Shown here: positions 25,571-34,233 of the stretch, one piece after another
How positions within the stretch are numbered: position 1 is the stretch's first letter
How the letters are laid out: each line of letters starts with the position of its first letter
NCBI GenBank assembly: GCA_010027845.1
Contig: RGUL01000016.1
Location: 1 to 38,582, forward strand
Direction of reading: 5' to 3'
DNA: 38,582 bases
Source: Gammaproteobacteria bacterium
GTDB taxonomy: Bacteria > Pseudomonadota > Gammaproteobacteria > Steroidobacterales > Steroidobacteraceae
Notes under the pieces: model-generated
What the model was told of the DNA's origin: nothing
Database searches by the model: none
What the model saw: the letters and a program-made list of their open reading frames with translations, nothing else
Program-made: the position numbers and the translations under genes

Positions 25571-26977
25571 CTATGGAGCGACCGGCACACGCGCCGGCCA
25601 AGCGGCCTCTTGCACGGCCGCTGCCTGCAACAAGCGATCCTCGGCGAACGGCCGACCGACGAGCTGCGCAGCGATCGGCAGCCCGTTGCCGTCCTGCCCG
25701 ACCGGCACCGCGAGCGCCGGTAACCCCAAAAAATTGAACGGTGCGGTACAGCGCACGAGTTTGGCGAGCAGCTCCCACATCCGCGCCCCGCCACCGACGT
25801 CCGTCTCGTCGCGCCGTGGCACTTCGATCGGTAGCAACGGTGTCAACAACACGTCGCAGCGCGCGAAGACGCTGGTTACGAATTGCTGCAACAACGGCGC
25901 ACGCAGTTGCAAGGCCTCGAAATAAATGGGCGCCGGGATCGCGAGCCCGGTGCTCGCCCGCACGCGCACTTGCGGTGTGTAGCGTTCGGCGTGTTCGCGC
26001 AACCACGGCGCATGCAAGCCCGTCGCTTCCGAATAAACGATCGCCCGGCTCAATTCGGCGAGCGGCGCCACCGGCGGCAACTCGATCTCGCCACACACTG
26101 CGCCGGCGTCCTCGAACACGCGACGCGCATGCAGCAGCGCGTCGCCGACCGCTCGACTGTCGGCAGCAAAGAATTCCGTCCGTGGTATACCGATGCGCAA
26201 GCCGCGCACACCCCGCGTCGTCGCAGCGAGATAATCGGGTGGCGTACGCCGTGAACTTTGACGATCGTCGTCATCGTGACCCGCGACGATCTGAAGCACG
26301 ATCGCAAGGTCGCGTACGCTGCGTGCGATAGGGCCGAGTACGTCGATCGACGGTGTGAGCGGCATGCTGCCGGTGCGTGGCAAAAGTCCGTAAGTCGGCT
26401 TGAGACCGACGCAGCCGTTCGCAGCCGCCGGTATTCGCACCGAGCCGCCGGTGTCCGAGCCGATGCTCGCGTACACCGCACCGAGCGCGACCGCGGCACC
26501 CGAACCGCTCGATGAGCCGCCGGCGATGAACGCCGGATCGTGCGCATTGCGGCAATCGCCGAAGGCGGCGTTGTGACCAGTCGCGCCGAGCGCGAACTCC
26601 GCCATCGCGAGTGCGCCGATGTCGAGCGCGCCCGCTTGCGCAAGTCGTTCGAGCACGACCGCACGCGCCGCAGGCGCATGATCGGCTCGCACCCGCGAAC
26701 CGTAACGCACCACTTTCCCTGCGCGCGCGAACATATCTTTGTGAGCGAGTGGCACACCGTGTAACGGACCGAGCGCGCGACCGGCTGCGCGTGCCGCATC
26801 CGCTGCAGCCGCAGCGGCGAGTGCCGGTTCATGTTCGATGACGAGAAAACAATTGCTGCGCTGCTGCGCACGATCGGCGCGCGCGAGTGCCGCACGCGTC
26901 ACTTCTAGGCTGCTGAATTCGCCGCAACGCAAACCGGCGGCGACCCGTTCGAGCGACAAGCTCGCGAGGTCAGTCAC
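25571..26977 (-). CDS. Amidase signature family enzyme
   Basis: A 468-residue hydrolase of the amidase signature family (GatA/AtzE-like), cutting a C-N amide bond in the cytoplasm. The Ser-cisSer-Lys triad is complete: K80 in LAHKDM, S155 in GGSSSGSG and S179 in GSDTGGSVRIP. It lacks the GatA-specific surroundings (no gatB or gatC nearby in this window), so it is a metabolic amidase of unknown substrate. The start is GTG at 26977, overlapping the stop of the small upstream gene by 4 bp (GTGA). A strong terminator follows. The divergent flavin amine oxidase suggests a role in amine or amide catabolism, by inference only. Confidence 0.9.
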   Translation of the reverse strand: MTDLASLSLERVAAGLRCGEFSSLEVTRAALARADRAQQRSNCFLVIEHEPALAAAAAADAARAAGRALGPLHGVPLAHKDMFARAGKVVRYGSRVRADHAPAARAVVLERLAQAGALDIGALAMAEFALGATGHNAAFGDCRNAHDPAFIAGGSSSGSGAAVALGAVYASIGSDTGGSVRIPAAANGCVGLKPTYGLLPRTGSMPLTPSIDVLGPIARSVRDLAIVLQIVAGHDDDDRQSSRRTPPDYLAATTRGVRGLRIGIPRTEFFAADSRAVGDALLHARRVFEDAGAVCGEIELPPVAPLAELSRAIVYSEATGLHAPWLREHAERYTPQVRVRASTGLAIPAPIYFEALQLRAPLLQQFVTSVFARCDVLLTPLLPIEVPRRDETDVGGGARMWELLAKLVRCTAPFNFLGLPALAVPVGQDGNGLPIAAQLVGRPFAEDRLLQAAAVQEAAWPARVPVAP

Positions 26978-27219
26978 GGCGCATCGTCCGCGAGTCGCTC
27001 GAGCGCTGCGAGATGGTCGGTGTCGTGATCGAACGGCACGACGCCGTTCGTCGCCACGATCGTGAGACCCTCGCGCACGGCCGCCACTGCATTGGCGGCA
27101 CCCGCCGCAATCCGCGCGGCCATCGCCGCGTCATCGACCGGCACGCCGGTGATGCGTGCGAGTTCCATGACCGCAGCTGCAGAAAGCGGCGCGACGTTCG
27201 AATCGGGGGCCCGTACCAT
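26974..27219 (-). CDS. Small AtzG/GatC-like accessory protein of the amidase
   Basis: An 81-residue, mostly helical acidic protein starting at ATG 27219. The segment VMELARITGVPVDDAAMAARIAAG resembles the helix-turn-helix of GatC and of DUF4089/AtzG proteins, small partners that stabilise amidase-signature enzymes. It overlaps the amidase start by 4 bp, which implies near-equimolar coupled translation and supports a complex with that enzyme. The sequence match is weak and the call relies largely on size, fold propensity and position. It shares a 38-bp intergenic region with the divergent amine oxidase gene. Confidence 0.65.
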   Translation of the reverse strand: MVRAPDSNVAPLSAAAVMELARITGVPVDDAAMAARIAAGAANAVAAVREGLTIVATNGVVPFDHDTDHLAALERLADDAP

Positions 27220-27257
27220 GGTAAGGATTTTAACCGCAGCCGCTGTAAGCTCACGGG

Positions 27258-28634
27258 ATGAAATTCTCTGACACACGCGCCGACGTGATCGTCGTCGGCG
27301 CCGGTCTCTCCGGCCTCGAAAGCGCTCTGACGCTGGAGGAAAATGGCCTCCGCGTCACGCTGCTCGAAGGTCGCCAGCGCGTCGGTGGTCGGCTCTATTC
27401 GCTGGATTTACCGGGCAATCCGGAGGTTGGCGGCAACACCGTCAGTACCGCTTACGGCCGCATCCTCGCGGCGGCGAAAAAATACGGCGCCACACTCGAC
27501 GATGTCGCGCCGCGCTACGACGCCTACCCCGATACGCAGGAGTTCTACCTCGGTGGCGAACGCATTCCGATCGCCGATTGGCCGGAGCATCCGCGCAACC
27601 CGTTCACCGGTACCGACAAAAAATTATTACCCGGTGCGTGGGCGCGCTCGATCGTGCGTCGCCACGCGCCCTTTCCCGATCTCGAAAATTGGCACGACCC
27701 GCGCCATGCCGAGTTCGACGTTTCGGTGTACGACTTCTTGCGCGCACGCGGCGCGAGCGATGCACAAATCGCACTCGGCTACGAGACCAACATTCCGTAC
27801 GGTGTCACCGCACACGACGTTTCGCTGTTGCAACTCGCATTCGTCGATCATTGGTCGAACATCAATCGGCGCGCCGCCGGTGCGAACGATCGCTTCATCG
27901 GCATGTTCCGCGGCGGCAATCAAAATTTACCGCGTGCAATGGCACGCCGACTGCGTGGTGATCTTTTGTTCGGACGACGGGTCGTCGCGATCGCGCAGCA
28001 AGCGGATGGTATGCGTGTCGTCTGCGCCGACGGCTCGCAGCACGTCGCGCGCGCGGTGATTTGTTCCGTGCCGTTTCCGGTACTGCGCAACGTCGCGATC
28101 GATCCGTTACCACCGGTGGCGCAATGGCGCGCGATCCAAACGCTCGGCGCAAAACCGATCACGCAGTTCCACATCGTGCCGAAGCGGGAATTTTGGCGCG
28201 AGGACGGTCTTTCGCCGGCGCTGTGGTCCGACGGCATCGTCGGTTCGGTGCTCGTCAATCGCGATCCGAACGATGCGCGTAAAGTCACGACGCTCACCGT
28301 CTGGTGCAGCGGACAAACAGCGCGCTACGTCGATCGATACTCGAAAGCCGAGGCCGCACGGTTAATCGTCGACGAGTACGTACGCTTGCGCCCAGCGGCA
28401 CGCGGCGCGCTAGAAGTCGCCGCCGTACATTCTTGGGAGCAAGACCCGTTCGCCGGCGGCACGTGGGCGATCTTCAAGCCTGGACAAGTGCGCGACTTCG
28501 CGCACGTGCTCGCCCAGCCGCACGGTCGCCTATTCTTTTGTGGTGAACACACCGCGATCGGCGCGCGCGGCATGGAAGCGGCGATGGAGTCCGCCGAACG
28601 TGCGTCGCTCGAAGTGCTCTCCACGCTAGGTTGA
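27258..28634 (+). CDS. FAD-dependent amine oxidase (flavin monoamine oxidase family)
   Basis: A 458-residue flavoprotein. The N-terminal dinucleotide-binding motif VIVVGAGLSGLESALTLEE and the following EGRQRVGGRL are typical of the amine oxidase/protoporphyrinogen oxidase superfamily. The C-terminal FAD site reads FFCGEHTAIGARGMEAAMES, preceded by the WEQDPFAGGTWAIFKPGQ segment seen in monoamine oxidases. No signal peptide is present, so it is cytoplasmic. The substrate amine is unknown. ACGGG sits close before the ATG at 27258. It is transcribed divergently from the amidase pair, and its stop lies 24 bp from the convergent LLM oxidoreductase. Confidence 0.88.
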   Translation: MKFSDTRADVIVVGAGLSGLESALTLEENGLRVTLLEGRQRVGGRLYSLDLPGNPEVGGNTVSTAYGRILAAAKKYGATLDDVAPRYDAYPDTQEFYLGGERIPIADWPEHPRNPFTGTDKKLLPGAWARSIVRRHAPFPDLENWHDPRHAEFDVSVYDFLRARGASDAQIALGYETNIPYGVTAHDVSLLQLAFVDHWSNINRRAAGANDRFIGMFRGGNQNLPRAMARRLRGDLLFGRRVVAIAQQADGMRVVCADGSQHVARAVICSVPFPVLRNVAIDPLPPVAQWRAIQTLGAKPITQFHIVPKREFWREDGLSPALWSDGIVGSVLVNRDPNDARKVTTLTVWCSGQTARYVDRYSKAEAARLIVDEYVRLRPAARGALEVAAVHSWEQDPFAGGTWAIFKPGQVRDFAHVLAQPHGRLFFCGEHTAIGARGMEAAMESAERASLEVLSTLG

Positions 28635-28658
28635 TGCGCCGAGGCCGACCGCAAAGAC

Positions 28659-29693
28659 TTAGCGAAAGTGCGGGATCACTTCCGTTGCATATAACCGCGC
28701 CTGCTCCACCATCGCCGCCTGGCGCGCACCGTGCGGGTGTGCAACTGGTGAGCCGCCGAGTTGATAAACGTGATCGAGGCCCATGTCGAGCAACTCTTGC
28801 AGTCGCTGGCGACATTTGGCCGGCGGCCCACAAATCGAAAACCAATCGACGAATTCGTCCGGCACCGCTTGCAGGTGACTGCCCGATTCCTGCGCATGGT
28901 GCTTCATGTCGTAGCCGGACTGCATGTGTGCGGCGAGCGATTTCAACTGCGGCGGCAAATGATCGAGCGGTGCATCTTTCATGCCCGCGAAGTGCGCGAC
29001 CATACCGGAGATCATGCGGCCGAGATTGATCGCACGTTGCTCGTCCGGATCGCACACCAAATTCACGTAGGCTCCGATCGACAAGCTATCGCGTGAACGA
29101 CCCGTCTCGCGCAAACGCTCGAGCGCGACGTCCATCGCCCAACGAATACGCTCGGGCGCGCTACCGACGGCGAAACTCACGCGGTCGCCGACGTCGACCG
29201 CCATTCGTATGGTTTGCGGGCCGGTCGCTGCGACGTCCACCACGACCGGCGGTGGTTGCAAGGAATCGAACCACCGCAAGCGCGACGGCGTGCCATCGCG
29301 ATCGATGGTCTCGCCGCGCGTATACGCCTGCAAGCGCTGCACGAAAGTCTTCAATTGCGCGGTCGTGCCGTTGCGGATGCCGATGTGCGCGGCCGAAGAA
29401 TCACCACGACCGATGCCGCAGATCACGCGACCGTTCGACTCGGCCTGCAACGTCGCCAGCGCGCAGGCCGTCACGGCGACATCGCGCGTGACGGGGTTCG
29501 TGACCCCGGTGCCGAGTTTCAGACGCGTGGTGGTTTGCGCCGCGAGCGCCAATTGCGAAAACGGATCGGGACTCAAATTCTGCGTGTCCGGACTCAATAA
29601 GACGTCGAAGCCCAACTGTTCGATGTCGCGCGCGAGGGGTGCGGTGTAGCCCGGCGAGGCCTCCATGACGATCCCGAATTCGACCACGCTCAT
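28659..29693 (-). CDS. LLM class (luciferase-like) flavin-dependent oxidoreductase
   Basis: A 344-residue TIM-barrel protein of the bacterial luciferase/F420-dependent superfamily. Family features are the N-terminal VVEFGIVMEASPGY, the GTGVTNPVTRDVAVTACALA block, and RVICGIGRGDSSAAHIG, which forms part of the cofactor site. The ICGPPAKCRQRLQELLDMG segment is typical of the C-terminal region. The sequence resembles the F420-type (MSMEG-like) branch more than FMN monooxygenases, but the cofactor (F420 or FMN) cannot be settled here and the substrate is unknown. The gene stands alone, convergent with the amine oxidase and divergent from the SYLF gene. Confidence 0.86.
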   Translation of the reverse strand: MSVVEFGIVMEASPGYTAPLARDIEQLGFDVLLSPDTQNLSPDPFSQLALAAQTTTRLKLGTGVTNPVTRDVAVTACALATLQAESNGRVICGIGRGDSSAAHIGIRNGTTAQLKTFVQRLQAYTRGETIDRDGTPSRLRWFDSLQPPPVVVDVAATGPQTIRMAVDVGDRVSFAVGSAPERIRWAMDVALERLRETGRSRDSLSIGAYVNLVCDPDEQRAINLGRMISGMVAHFAGMKDAPLDHLPPQLKSLAAHMQSGYDMKHHAQESGSHLQAVPDEFVDWFSICGPPAKCRQRLQELLDMGLDHVYQLGGSPVAHPHGARQAAMVEQARLYATEVIPHFR

Positions 29694-29786
29694 TCCCCTG
29701 TCAAATGTCCGGTGCGCAGTCTAACGATTTGCCCCGGAACGGGTTAGCATTCGGGTATCGAGTTTTCACCGCCGAGGAGCGCCTGC

Positions 29787-30371
29787 ATGAAACGTCTCAC
29801 GTCCCTCTTCGTCTGCGCCTGGCTCGCATTGGCCGTGCTCGTCGCACCGACGACCGCACGAGCCGACGAATATATGGACACCATTACGATGTTCCGTAAT
29901 GCGGGACAAAGTGCGGGCTTTTTCGATCACAGCTATGGCTATGCGGTCTTTCCGACCATCGGCAAGGGTGGTCTCGGCATCGGCGGCGCGCACGGCAAAG
30001 GTCGCGTCTACGAGCAGGGTCGATACATCGGCAATGTCACGATGACCCAAGTCAGTCTCGGCTTTCAGGCCGGCGGACAAGCCTTCAGCCAAATCGTGTT
30101 CTTGCAGGACAAGCGTGCCTTCGACGAATTCACCTCTGGTGAATTCGCCTTCGGCGCCGGCGTCGGTGCCGTCGCGATCACCTCGGCAGCCAACGCCACG
30201 GCGTCGACCACCGGCGCCAGTGCCACGGCGAGCGGCGGCAAGAACGATGCGACCACGGCCGGCGAATTTTACAAAGGCGTCGCCGTGTTCACGATCGCCA
30301 AAGGCGGCTTGATGTACGAAGTCACGGTCGCCGGTCAAAAGTTCGATTTCAAAAAAATCCGTAGTAAATAA
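29787..30371 (+). CDS. Secreted SYLF-domain (YSC84-like) lipid-binding protein
   Basis: A 194-residue protein with a clear signal peptide (cleavage near TARA-D, residue 26) and a SYLF domain: FFDHSYGYAVFPTIGKGGLG, VSLGFQAGGQAFSQIVFL and GVGAVAITSAAN. SYLF domains bind phosphoinositides in eukaryotes; the bacterial periplasmic proteins are usually annotated as lipid-binding, without a proven role. A low-complexity Ala/Thr/Ser/Gly stretch (about 130-155) interrupts the domain, as in many homologues. GAGGAGCG is upstream of the ATG. It is the first gene of a three-gene run with the SnoaL-like protein (17 bp on) and the MFS transporter. Confidence 0.88.
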   Translation: MKRLTSLFVCAWLALAVLVAPTTARADEYMDTITMFRNAGQSAGFFDHSYGYAVFPTIGKGGLGIGGAHGKGRVYEQGRYIGNVTMTQVSLGFQAGGQAFSQIVFLQDKRAFDEFTSGEFAFGAGVGAVAITSAANATASTTGASATASGGKNDATTAGEFYKGVAVFTIAKGGLMYEVTVAGQKFDFKKIRSK

Positions 30372-30388
30372 TTTCAATCGGGGGTCAC

Positions 30389-30907
30389 ATGCGCACATCA
30401 ACTTTCGCGGCACTCGCCGCCGCTACGCTGTTGCCGATCACGTCGGCCATCGCTGCACCGGTCATCGCCTGCAAAGGTGACGAGACGAACCTGCAGACCT
30501 ACCTCAAAATTCACAAAGTACTGTTCATGGACCGCGACGCGACGCGGGTCGAAGAGTTCTACGCACCGGAAGTGATCTCGCACAACAGCGATGCGGGCGG
30601 CGCCGGCGTCATGCGGGTCAAATCGTCGCAAATGGCGGCGATGTGGGCATCTTCGAAGAAGAACAACCCCGAGCGCGTGCTCGACGACGATCTGATTCTC
30701 TGTGCCGACGACTATGTGATCGTCCGCACCACCCTCAAAAGTCTCGATACGACCGGTGTCGCCGGAAATCCGCCGACCGGCAAACCGTTCGCCGTAACCG
30801 CGACCGACATCTACCGCTTCGAAAACGGCAAGGTCGTCGAGCGCTGGGGCAATTCGGACGTCGCTGGCATCTACATGCAACTCGGCTTCAAGGTCGTGCC
30901 GAAATGA
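30389..30907 (+). CDS. Secreted SnoaL-like (NTF2-fold) protein
   Basis: A 172-residue protein with an N-terminal signal peptide (cleavage near SAIA-A, residue 22) followed by a SnoaL/NTF2-like domain. The pattern YLKIHKVLFMDRD, VEEFYAPEVISHNSDAGG and TDIYRFENGKVVERWGNSD is typical of SnoaL-like polyketide-cyclase or ester-hydrolase family proteins. Such folds bind small hydrophobic molecules, and catalysis cannot be assumed. Two cysteines (in IACKGD and ILCADD) may form a disulfide in the periplasm. A GGGGG run upstream serves as ribosome-binding site. Its stop overlaps the MFS transporter ATG (ATGA), suggesting a shared task. Confidence 0.82.
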   Translation: MRTSTFAALAAATLLPITSAIAAPVIACKGDETNLQTYLKIHKVLFMDRDATRVEEFYAPEVISHNSDAGGAGVMRVKSSQMAAMWASSKKNNPERVLDDDLILCADDYVIVRTTLKSLDTTGVAGNPPTGKPFAVTATDIYRFENGKVVERWGNSDVAGIYMQLGFKVVPK

Positions 30908-32139
30908 CCGACGAGCGCCGATCCGCCTGGGTCGGCATCCTCGCCTTCAGTCTGTTCGCTTGGACGGTCAGCAATCTCGACCAGTCGCTATTCGGCTATG
31001 CGATTCCGGGCATCATCGGTGAGTTCGGCATCGGGCTCGATCGCATCGGGCTGATTCTCTCGATCGGCTTCATCGTCTCGGCGGTGATGGTCGTGTTCGC
31101 AGGATTAGCGGCCGATACTTGGGGGCGTCGTTGGACGCTCGCGATCTTACTCGCCTCCTCGGCGCTCTTCGTCGGTATGCACGGCTTCGTCAACGACGCG
31201 AACCAGCTCACCGTCGCGCGCGCGATCGCGTTCGGACTCTCGGCAGGCCTCGCGCCGATCACCGCGGCCTACGTCGCCGAGTCCGCGCCCGCGCGGCATC
31301 GCGGAATGTGGATGGGTGTGCTGCAATGCGGCTATCCACTCGGCTGGTTTTTGGCGGCGATGATCGCCGCACCGCTCCTAGAAACGAGTGGTTGGCGCGC
31401 GATTTTTTACGTCGGCTTCGCGGTCGTGCCGCTCGCGTTTTTGATTGCGTGGCGTCTACCCGAAAGCAGCCGCTTCACGGACGTCGCCGCCGCGCGCACC
31501 GGCGCCGCACCTGCGCTCGACTTCAAACTATTGAACGAAATGTTCGCCGGGCGCTTTCGACGTCGTTCGTTGGCCTCGGTGCTGCTGTTCTTCACCTTCG
31601 GTTGTGCGTACGCGGGTACGGCGTTTTTCTTTCCGACCTATTTCATGTCGGTGCGCGGCTATTCGCAATCGGAGGCGGCACAACTCGTCGGACTCTCGAA
31701 CGGTATCGCGATCGCCGGCTACCTCGCCGCCGCCTGGGTCGGCGAATATCGCCTGACACGCCGCGACACTTTTGCATTGTGGTGCCTGCTCGGCGCGATC
31801 GCACTGGTCGCGCTCGTGTGGCTGCCGACGGCGCGCTGGCAAGATCTCACCTTGTTCGCACTGACCGGCGCGTTCTTTTACGGTAGTAACGCCGTCGTCG
31901 GCACGCTGCTCACGGAACTCTATCCGACCCGTATGCGCACCACGGCCTACGCGGTCTGCGGGTCGGCGCCGTTGACGCTGGGATTCGCGCTGTTTCCCGC
32001 CATCGTGCCGCAGTTCGTGGCAAGCGTCGGCTGGCAGTGGACGTTCTCGGTGTTGATCTCGCCGCTGCTACTGATCGCCTCGGCGGCCGCGCTCGCGCTG
32101 CCGAAGTTACAGTCGGGTCAGGACGTCGACGCCGAATAA
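30904..32139 (+). CDS. MFS transporter (12 predicted helices)
   Basis: A 411-residue inner-membrane transporter of the major facilitator superfamily. The loop 2-3 motif appears as GLAADTWGRRW, and a matching R-x-G segment (SAPARHRGMWMG) lies after helix 4, as in the sugar/aromatic-acid (SP/AAHS) type. Around 12 hydrophobic segments are visible, with a central cytoplasmic loop at about residues 190-215. The substrate is not evident. The start at 30904 overlaps the SnoaL-like stop by 4 bp, and the ORF upstream of it is shadow. The 3' end overlaps the convergent second MFS gene by 22 bp. Confidence 0.88.
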   Translation: MTDERRSAWVGILAFSLFAWTVSNLDQSLFGYAIPGIIGEFGIGLDRIGLILSIGFIVSAVMVVFAGLAADTWGRRWTLAILLASSALFVGMHGFVNDANQLTVARAIAFGLSAGLAPITAAYVAESAPARHRGMWMGVLQCGYPLGWFLAAMIAAPLLETSGWRAIFYVGFAVVPLAFLIAWRLPESSRFTDVAAARTGAAPALDFKLLNEMFAGRFRRRSLASVLLFFTFGCAYAGTAFFFPTYFMSVRGYSQSEAAQLVGLSNGIAIAGYLAAAWVGEYRLTRRDTFALWCLLGAIALVALVWLPTARWQDLTLFALTGAFFYGSNAVVGTLLTELYPTRMRTTAYAVCGSAPLTLGFALFPAIVPQFVASVGWQWTFSVLISPLLLIASAAALALPKLQSGQDVDAE

Positions 32140-33791
32140 TCCTCGCGCGGCTCGACGTGCGAACTGTCGGGCCCGAGTGGCTCGGCGCCGGTCGGTCGTT
32201 CGATGAAACGTCGCACGCTGCCGCGCTCACCGCTGATCAACGACCGCAAGCGCTCCCGTACGCCCGCATCGGCGAGCGTCGGCCGCGTCTGACGACGCAG
32301 ATAATCGATCCACGTCGGACTCTCGAATTGCTCGATCCATTGCTCGGGTCGGTCGATGTCTTGAGCGACCGACCAATTGAACGCACCGTCACGCCGCCGG
32401 ATGCGGCCGAGTTCGTTGACCACCGCGATGAACTCCCGCGCGTGCTGCTCGGGCACCGTGTATTCGATGTGCACCGAAATCGGCCCCGATGCCGGGTGTA
32501 GCGGATATTTGGGCTCGGCGACCTCGCCGACGACGTGCGGATCGAGCGCCCCCACGCTGGCGACGCGCACGCGCACCCAATGCGCGACCGCGAACGCCAC
32601 CAGACAGGCGACTGCCGCAAAACCCAGGGCCTCGCGCACCCCGAACACGCTCGCGCATCGACCCCAAATCCATGCGCCGACCGCCATGCCTGCAAAGGCG
32701 AAAGTTTGGTAGGTCGCCAGCGTGCGCCCCATCACCCAACGCGGCGAGGACATCTGCACGGCGATGTTGAAATTCGCGAGCCCCATGGTCCACATCGCCC
32801 CGGCGATCACGTGTGCGAGAAAGGTCGTGATCGCCCACGGACTCAGCGCGATCGCCGTCAAAGAAATCGCCGCGACCAGCACCACGCCGCGCAACAAGCG
32901 ATCGACCGGAAATCTTTGTCGTAACGCACCGCTTGAGAGCGCACCGCACATCGCACCGACACCGAAGCCACCAAGCAACAAACCGAAGGTTTGCGCCGTG
33001 CCACCCAACAGATCGCGCGCGACCACCGGCATCAGGGCGTTGACCGCCGAAAACGGCACGGTGAACATCACGCAGCGCAAATAGATCGCGAGCAGATCGG
33101 GTGACAGGCGCACGTAGCGCACACCGGCGAGTATCGCCGTACCGAGCGATTCGGGTGGCAACGCCGATTTGGTGCGCGGCGGCTTCCACCACAGCAGCGT
33201 CGCGAGCATGCCGAGATAGGAAATCGCGTTGATCACGAACGCCATCACCGCGCCGAGCGCTGCGACGATCACGCCACCGATCGCAGGGCCCACGCTGCGC
33301 GCGAGGTTGAAGCCCATCGCATTCGCCATGATCGCCGCCGGCACCTGCGCCCGCGGCACTTGATCGCCGATCGACGATTGCCACGCCGGCGCGAACGACG
33401 CCGATCCGCAGCCGAGTATGAACGTCATGCCGAGCAACAACAGCGGTGTGGTGACGCCGAACCAGGTGAGCCCGGCGAGTATTACCGAGGCCACGAACAT
33501 CACCGATTGCGACACCAACATGAGCAGCCGACGATCATTGGTGTCGGCGAGCGCACCAGCGACGATCGAGAGAAAGAAGAACGGCAACGTTCCCGCGGTC
33601 TGCACCAGCGCGACGCTCTCCGCCGAATGTTCGATGGTGGCCATCAGCCACGATGCGCCGACCGACTGGATCAAACTGCCGAAGGACGAGACCAAGGTCG
33701 CCCACCAAAATAGGGCGAAGACGCGGTGCTCGAACGGCGCGAGCGTGGATGAGCGCCAGCGCGCGAAGCGTGAGGAAGGCTCTTGGGACAT
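32118..33791 (-). CDS. MFS_3 (EntS-like) transporter with C-terminal soluble domain
   Basis: A 557-residue protein. Residues 20-410 form a 12-helix MFS domain of the MFS_3 type (transmembrane secretion effector/EntS group): FALFWWATLVSSFGS at the start, AGALADTNDRRLLM for the loop 2-3 motif, and ARSVGPAIGGVIVAALGA. Residues about 425-540 form a soluble tail (ISVHIEYTVPEQHAREFIAV and later segments) that looks like a dimeric alpha-beta-barrel domain, as in other long MFS_3 proteins. Members export siderophores, drugs or other small molecules, but the substrate here is unknown. The start is the ATG at 33791. It is convergent with the other MFS gene. Confidence 0.88.
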   Translation of the reverse strand: MSQEPSSRFARWRSSTLAPFEHRVFALFWWATLVSSFGSLIQSVGASWLMATIEHSAESVALVQTAGTLPFFFLSIVAGALADTNDRRLLMLVSQSVMFVASVILAGLTWFGVTTPLLLLGMTFILGCGSASFAPAWQSSIGDQVPRAQVPAAIMANAMGFNLARSVGPAIGGVIVAALGAVMAFVINAISYLGMLATLLWWKPPRTKSALPPESLGTAILAGVRYVRLSPDLLAIYLRCVMFTVPFSAVNALMPVVARDLLGGTAQTFGLLLGGFGVGAMCGALSSGALRQRFPVDRLLRGVVLVAAISLTAIALSPWAITTFLAHVIAGAMWTMGLANFNIAVQMSSPRWVMGRTLATYQTFAFAGMAVGAWIWGRCASVFGVREALGFAAVACLVAFAVAHWVRVRVASVGALDPHVVGEVAEPKYPLHPASGPISVHIEYTVPEQHAREFIAVVNELGRIRRRDGAFNWSVAQDIDRPEQWIEQFESPTWIDYLRRQTRPTLADAGVRERLRSLISGERGSVRRFIERPTGAEPLGPDSSHVEPREDYSASTS

Positions 33792-33849
33792 CGTGACGGC
33801 GCGACTCTAGCACGGGCGAAGATCGCGGATCATCCCAAACGACGATCGT

Positions 33850-33855
33850 TACAAT
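33850..33855 (+). promoter_or_regulatory. Possible -10 element for the small gene at 33912
   Basis: TACAAT is a five-of-six match to the sigma-70 -10, 56 nt before the ATG at 33912. The sequence at the expected -35 position (33827-33832) is poor, so support is limited. Confidence 0.25.
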
Positions 33856-33911
33856 CCACGCACAATCTATCCTCGCAAACTCGATCGGCAGAATTTCGAA
33901 CAGAGGTCATC

Positions 33912-34181
33912 ATGCTCAACCGCGGAGCGTTCACCCTGCGTTGCAAGCAACCCGTCGTCGATTGGCTCGACACTGCCTTTCCGATCCCGCGTGAGCGCGC
34001 GGTGACGCTTCAGGAGGCCAATCGAGAGTTGACCGTGTATCTCGTCAGCGACGCCACCGTCGAATCTCCGGCTGCGTTTCGTCGTTGGCTGAAGCGCAAT
34101 TACAAAGCTTTGTTCGAGACCGAACTGCACTCCGTGGTCGTCGATCTCGTCGGCACGGCGATTCACGACGACGACTTTTGA
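33912..34181 (+). CDS. Small protein of unknown function, 89 residues
   Basis: A short acidic cytoplasmic protein with a good ribosome-binding site (AGAGGT, 33902-33907) before its ATG. The N-terminus FTLRCKQPVVDWLDTAFP, the middle TVYLVSDATVESPAAFRRWL and the C-terminus ELHSVVVDLVGTAIHDDDF suggest a small alpha/beta protein. I recall longer proteobacterial proteins of similar layout, but I cannot name the family, so this may be a compact or trimmed relative. It stands alone: it is divergent from the MFS_3 gene and convergent with the TonB receptor, whose terminator begins 7 bp after its stop. Confidence 0.7.
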   Translation: MLNRGAFTLRCKQPVVDWLDTAFPIPRERAVTLQEANRELTVYLVSDATVESPAAFRRWLKRNYKALFETELHSVVVDLVGTAIHDDDF

Positions 34182-34188
34182 CGCGAGC

Positions 34189-34220
34189 AAAAAAAAGGTC
34201 GCCATCGTGAGATGGCGACC
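34189..34220 (-). terminator. Rho-independent terminator of the TonB receptor gene
   Basis: On the minus strand GGTCGCCATC, a 4-nt loop and GATGGCGACC make a perfect 10-bp stem (34220-34211 with 34206-34197), followed directly by eight Ts (34196-34189). It lies about 50 bp after the TonB receptor stop. There is no T run on the plus strand, so it does not efficiently terminate the small gene. Confidence 0.92.
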
Positions 34221-34233
34221 CTAGATTAAACGC

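Noticed and set aside
25398..26096. Extended upstream start for glnE
   Set aside because: The extension crosses the amidase terminator and the amidase gene in another frame. The ATG at 25397 gives the normal GlnE length.
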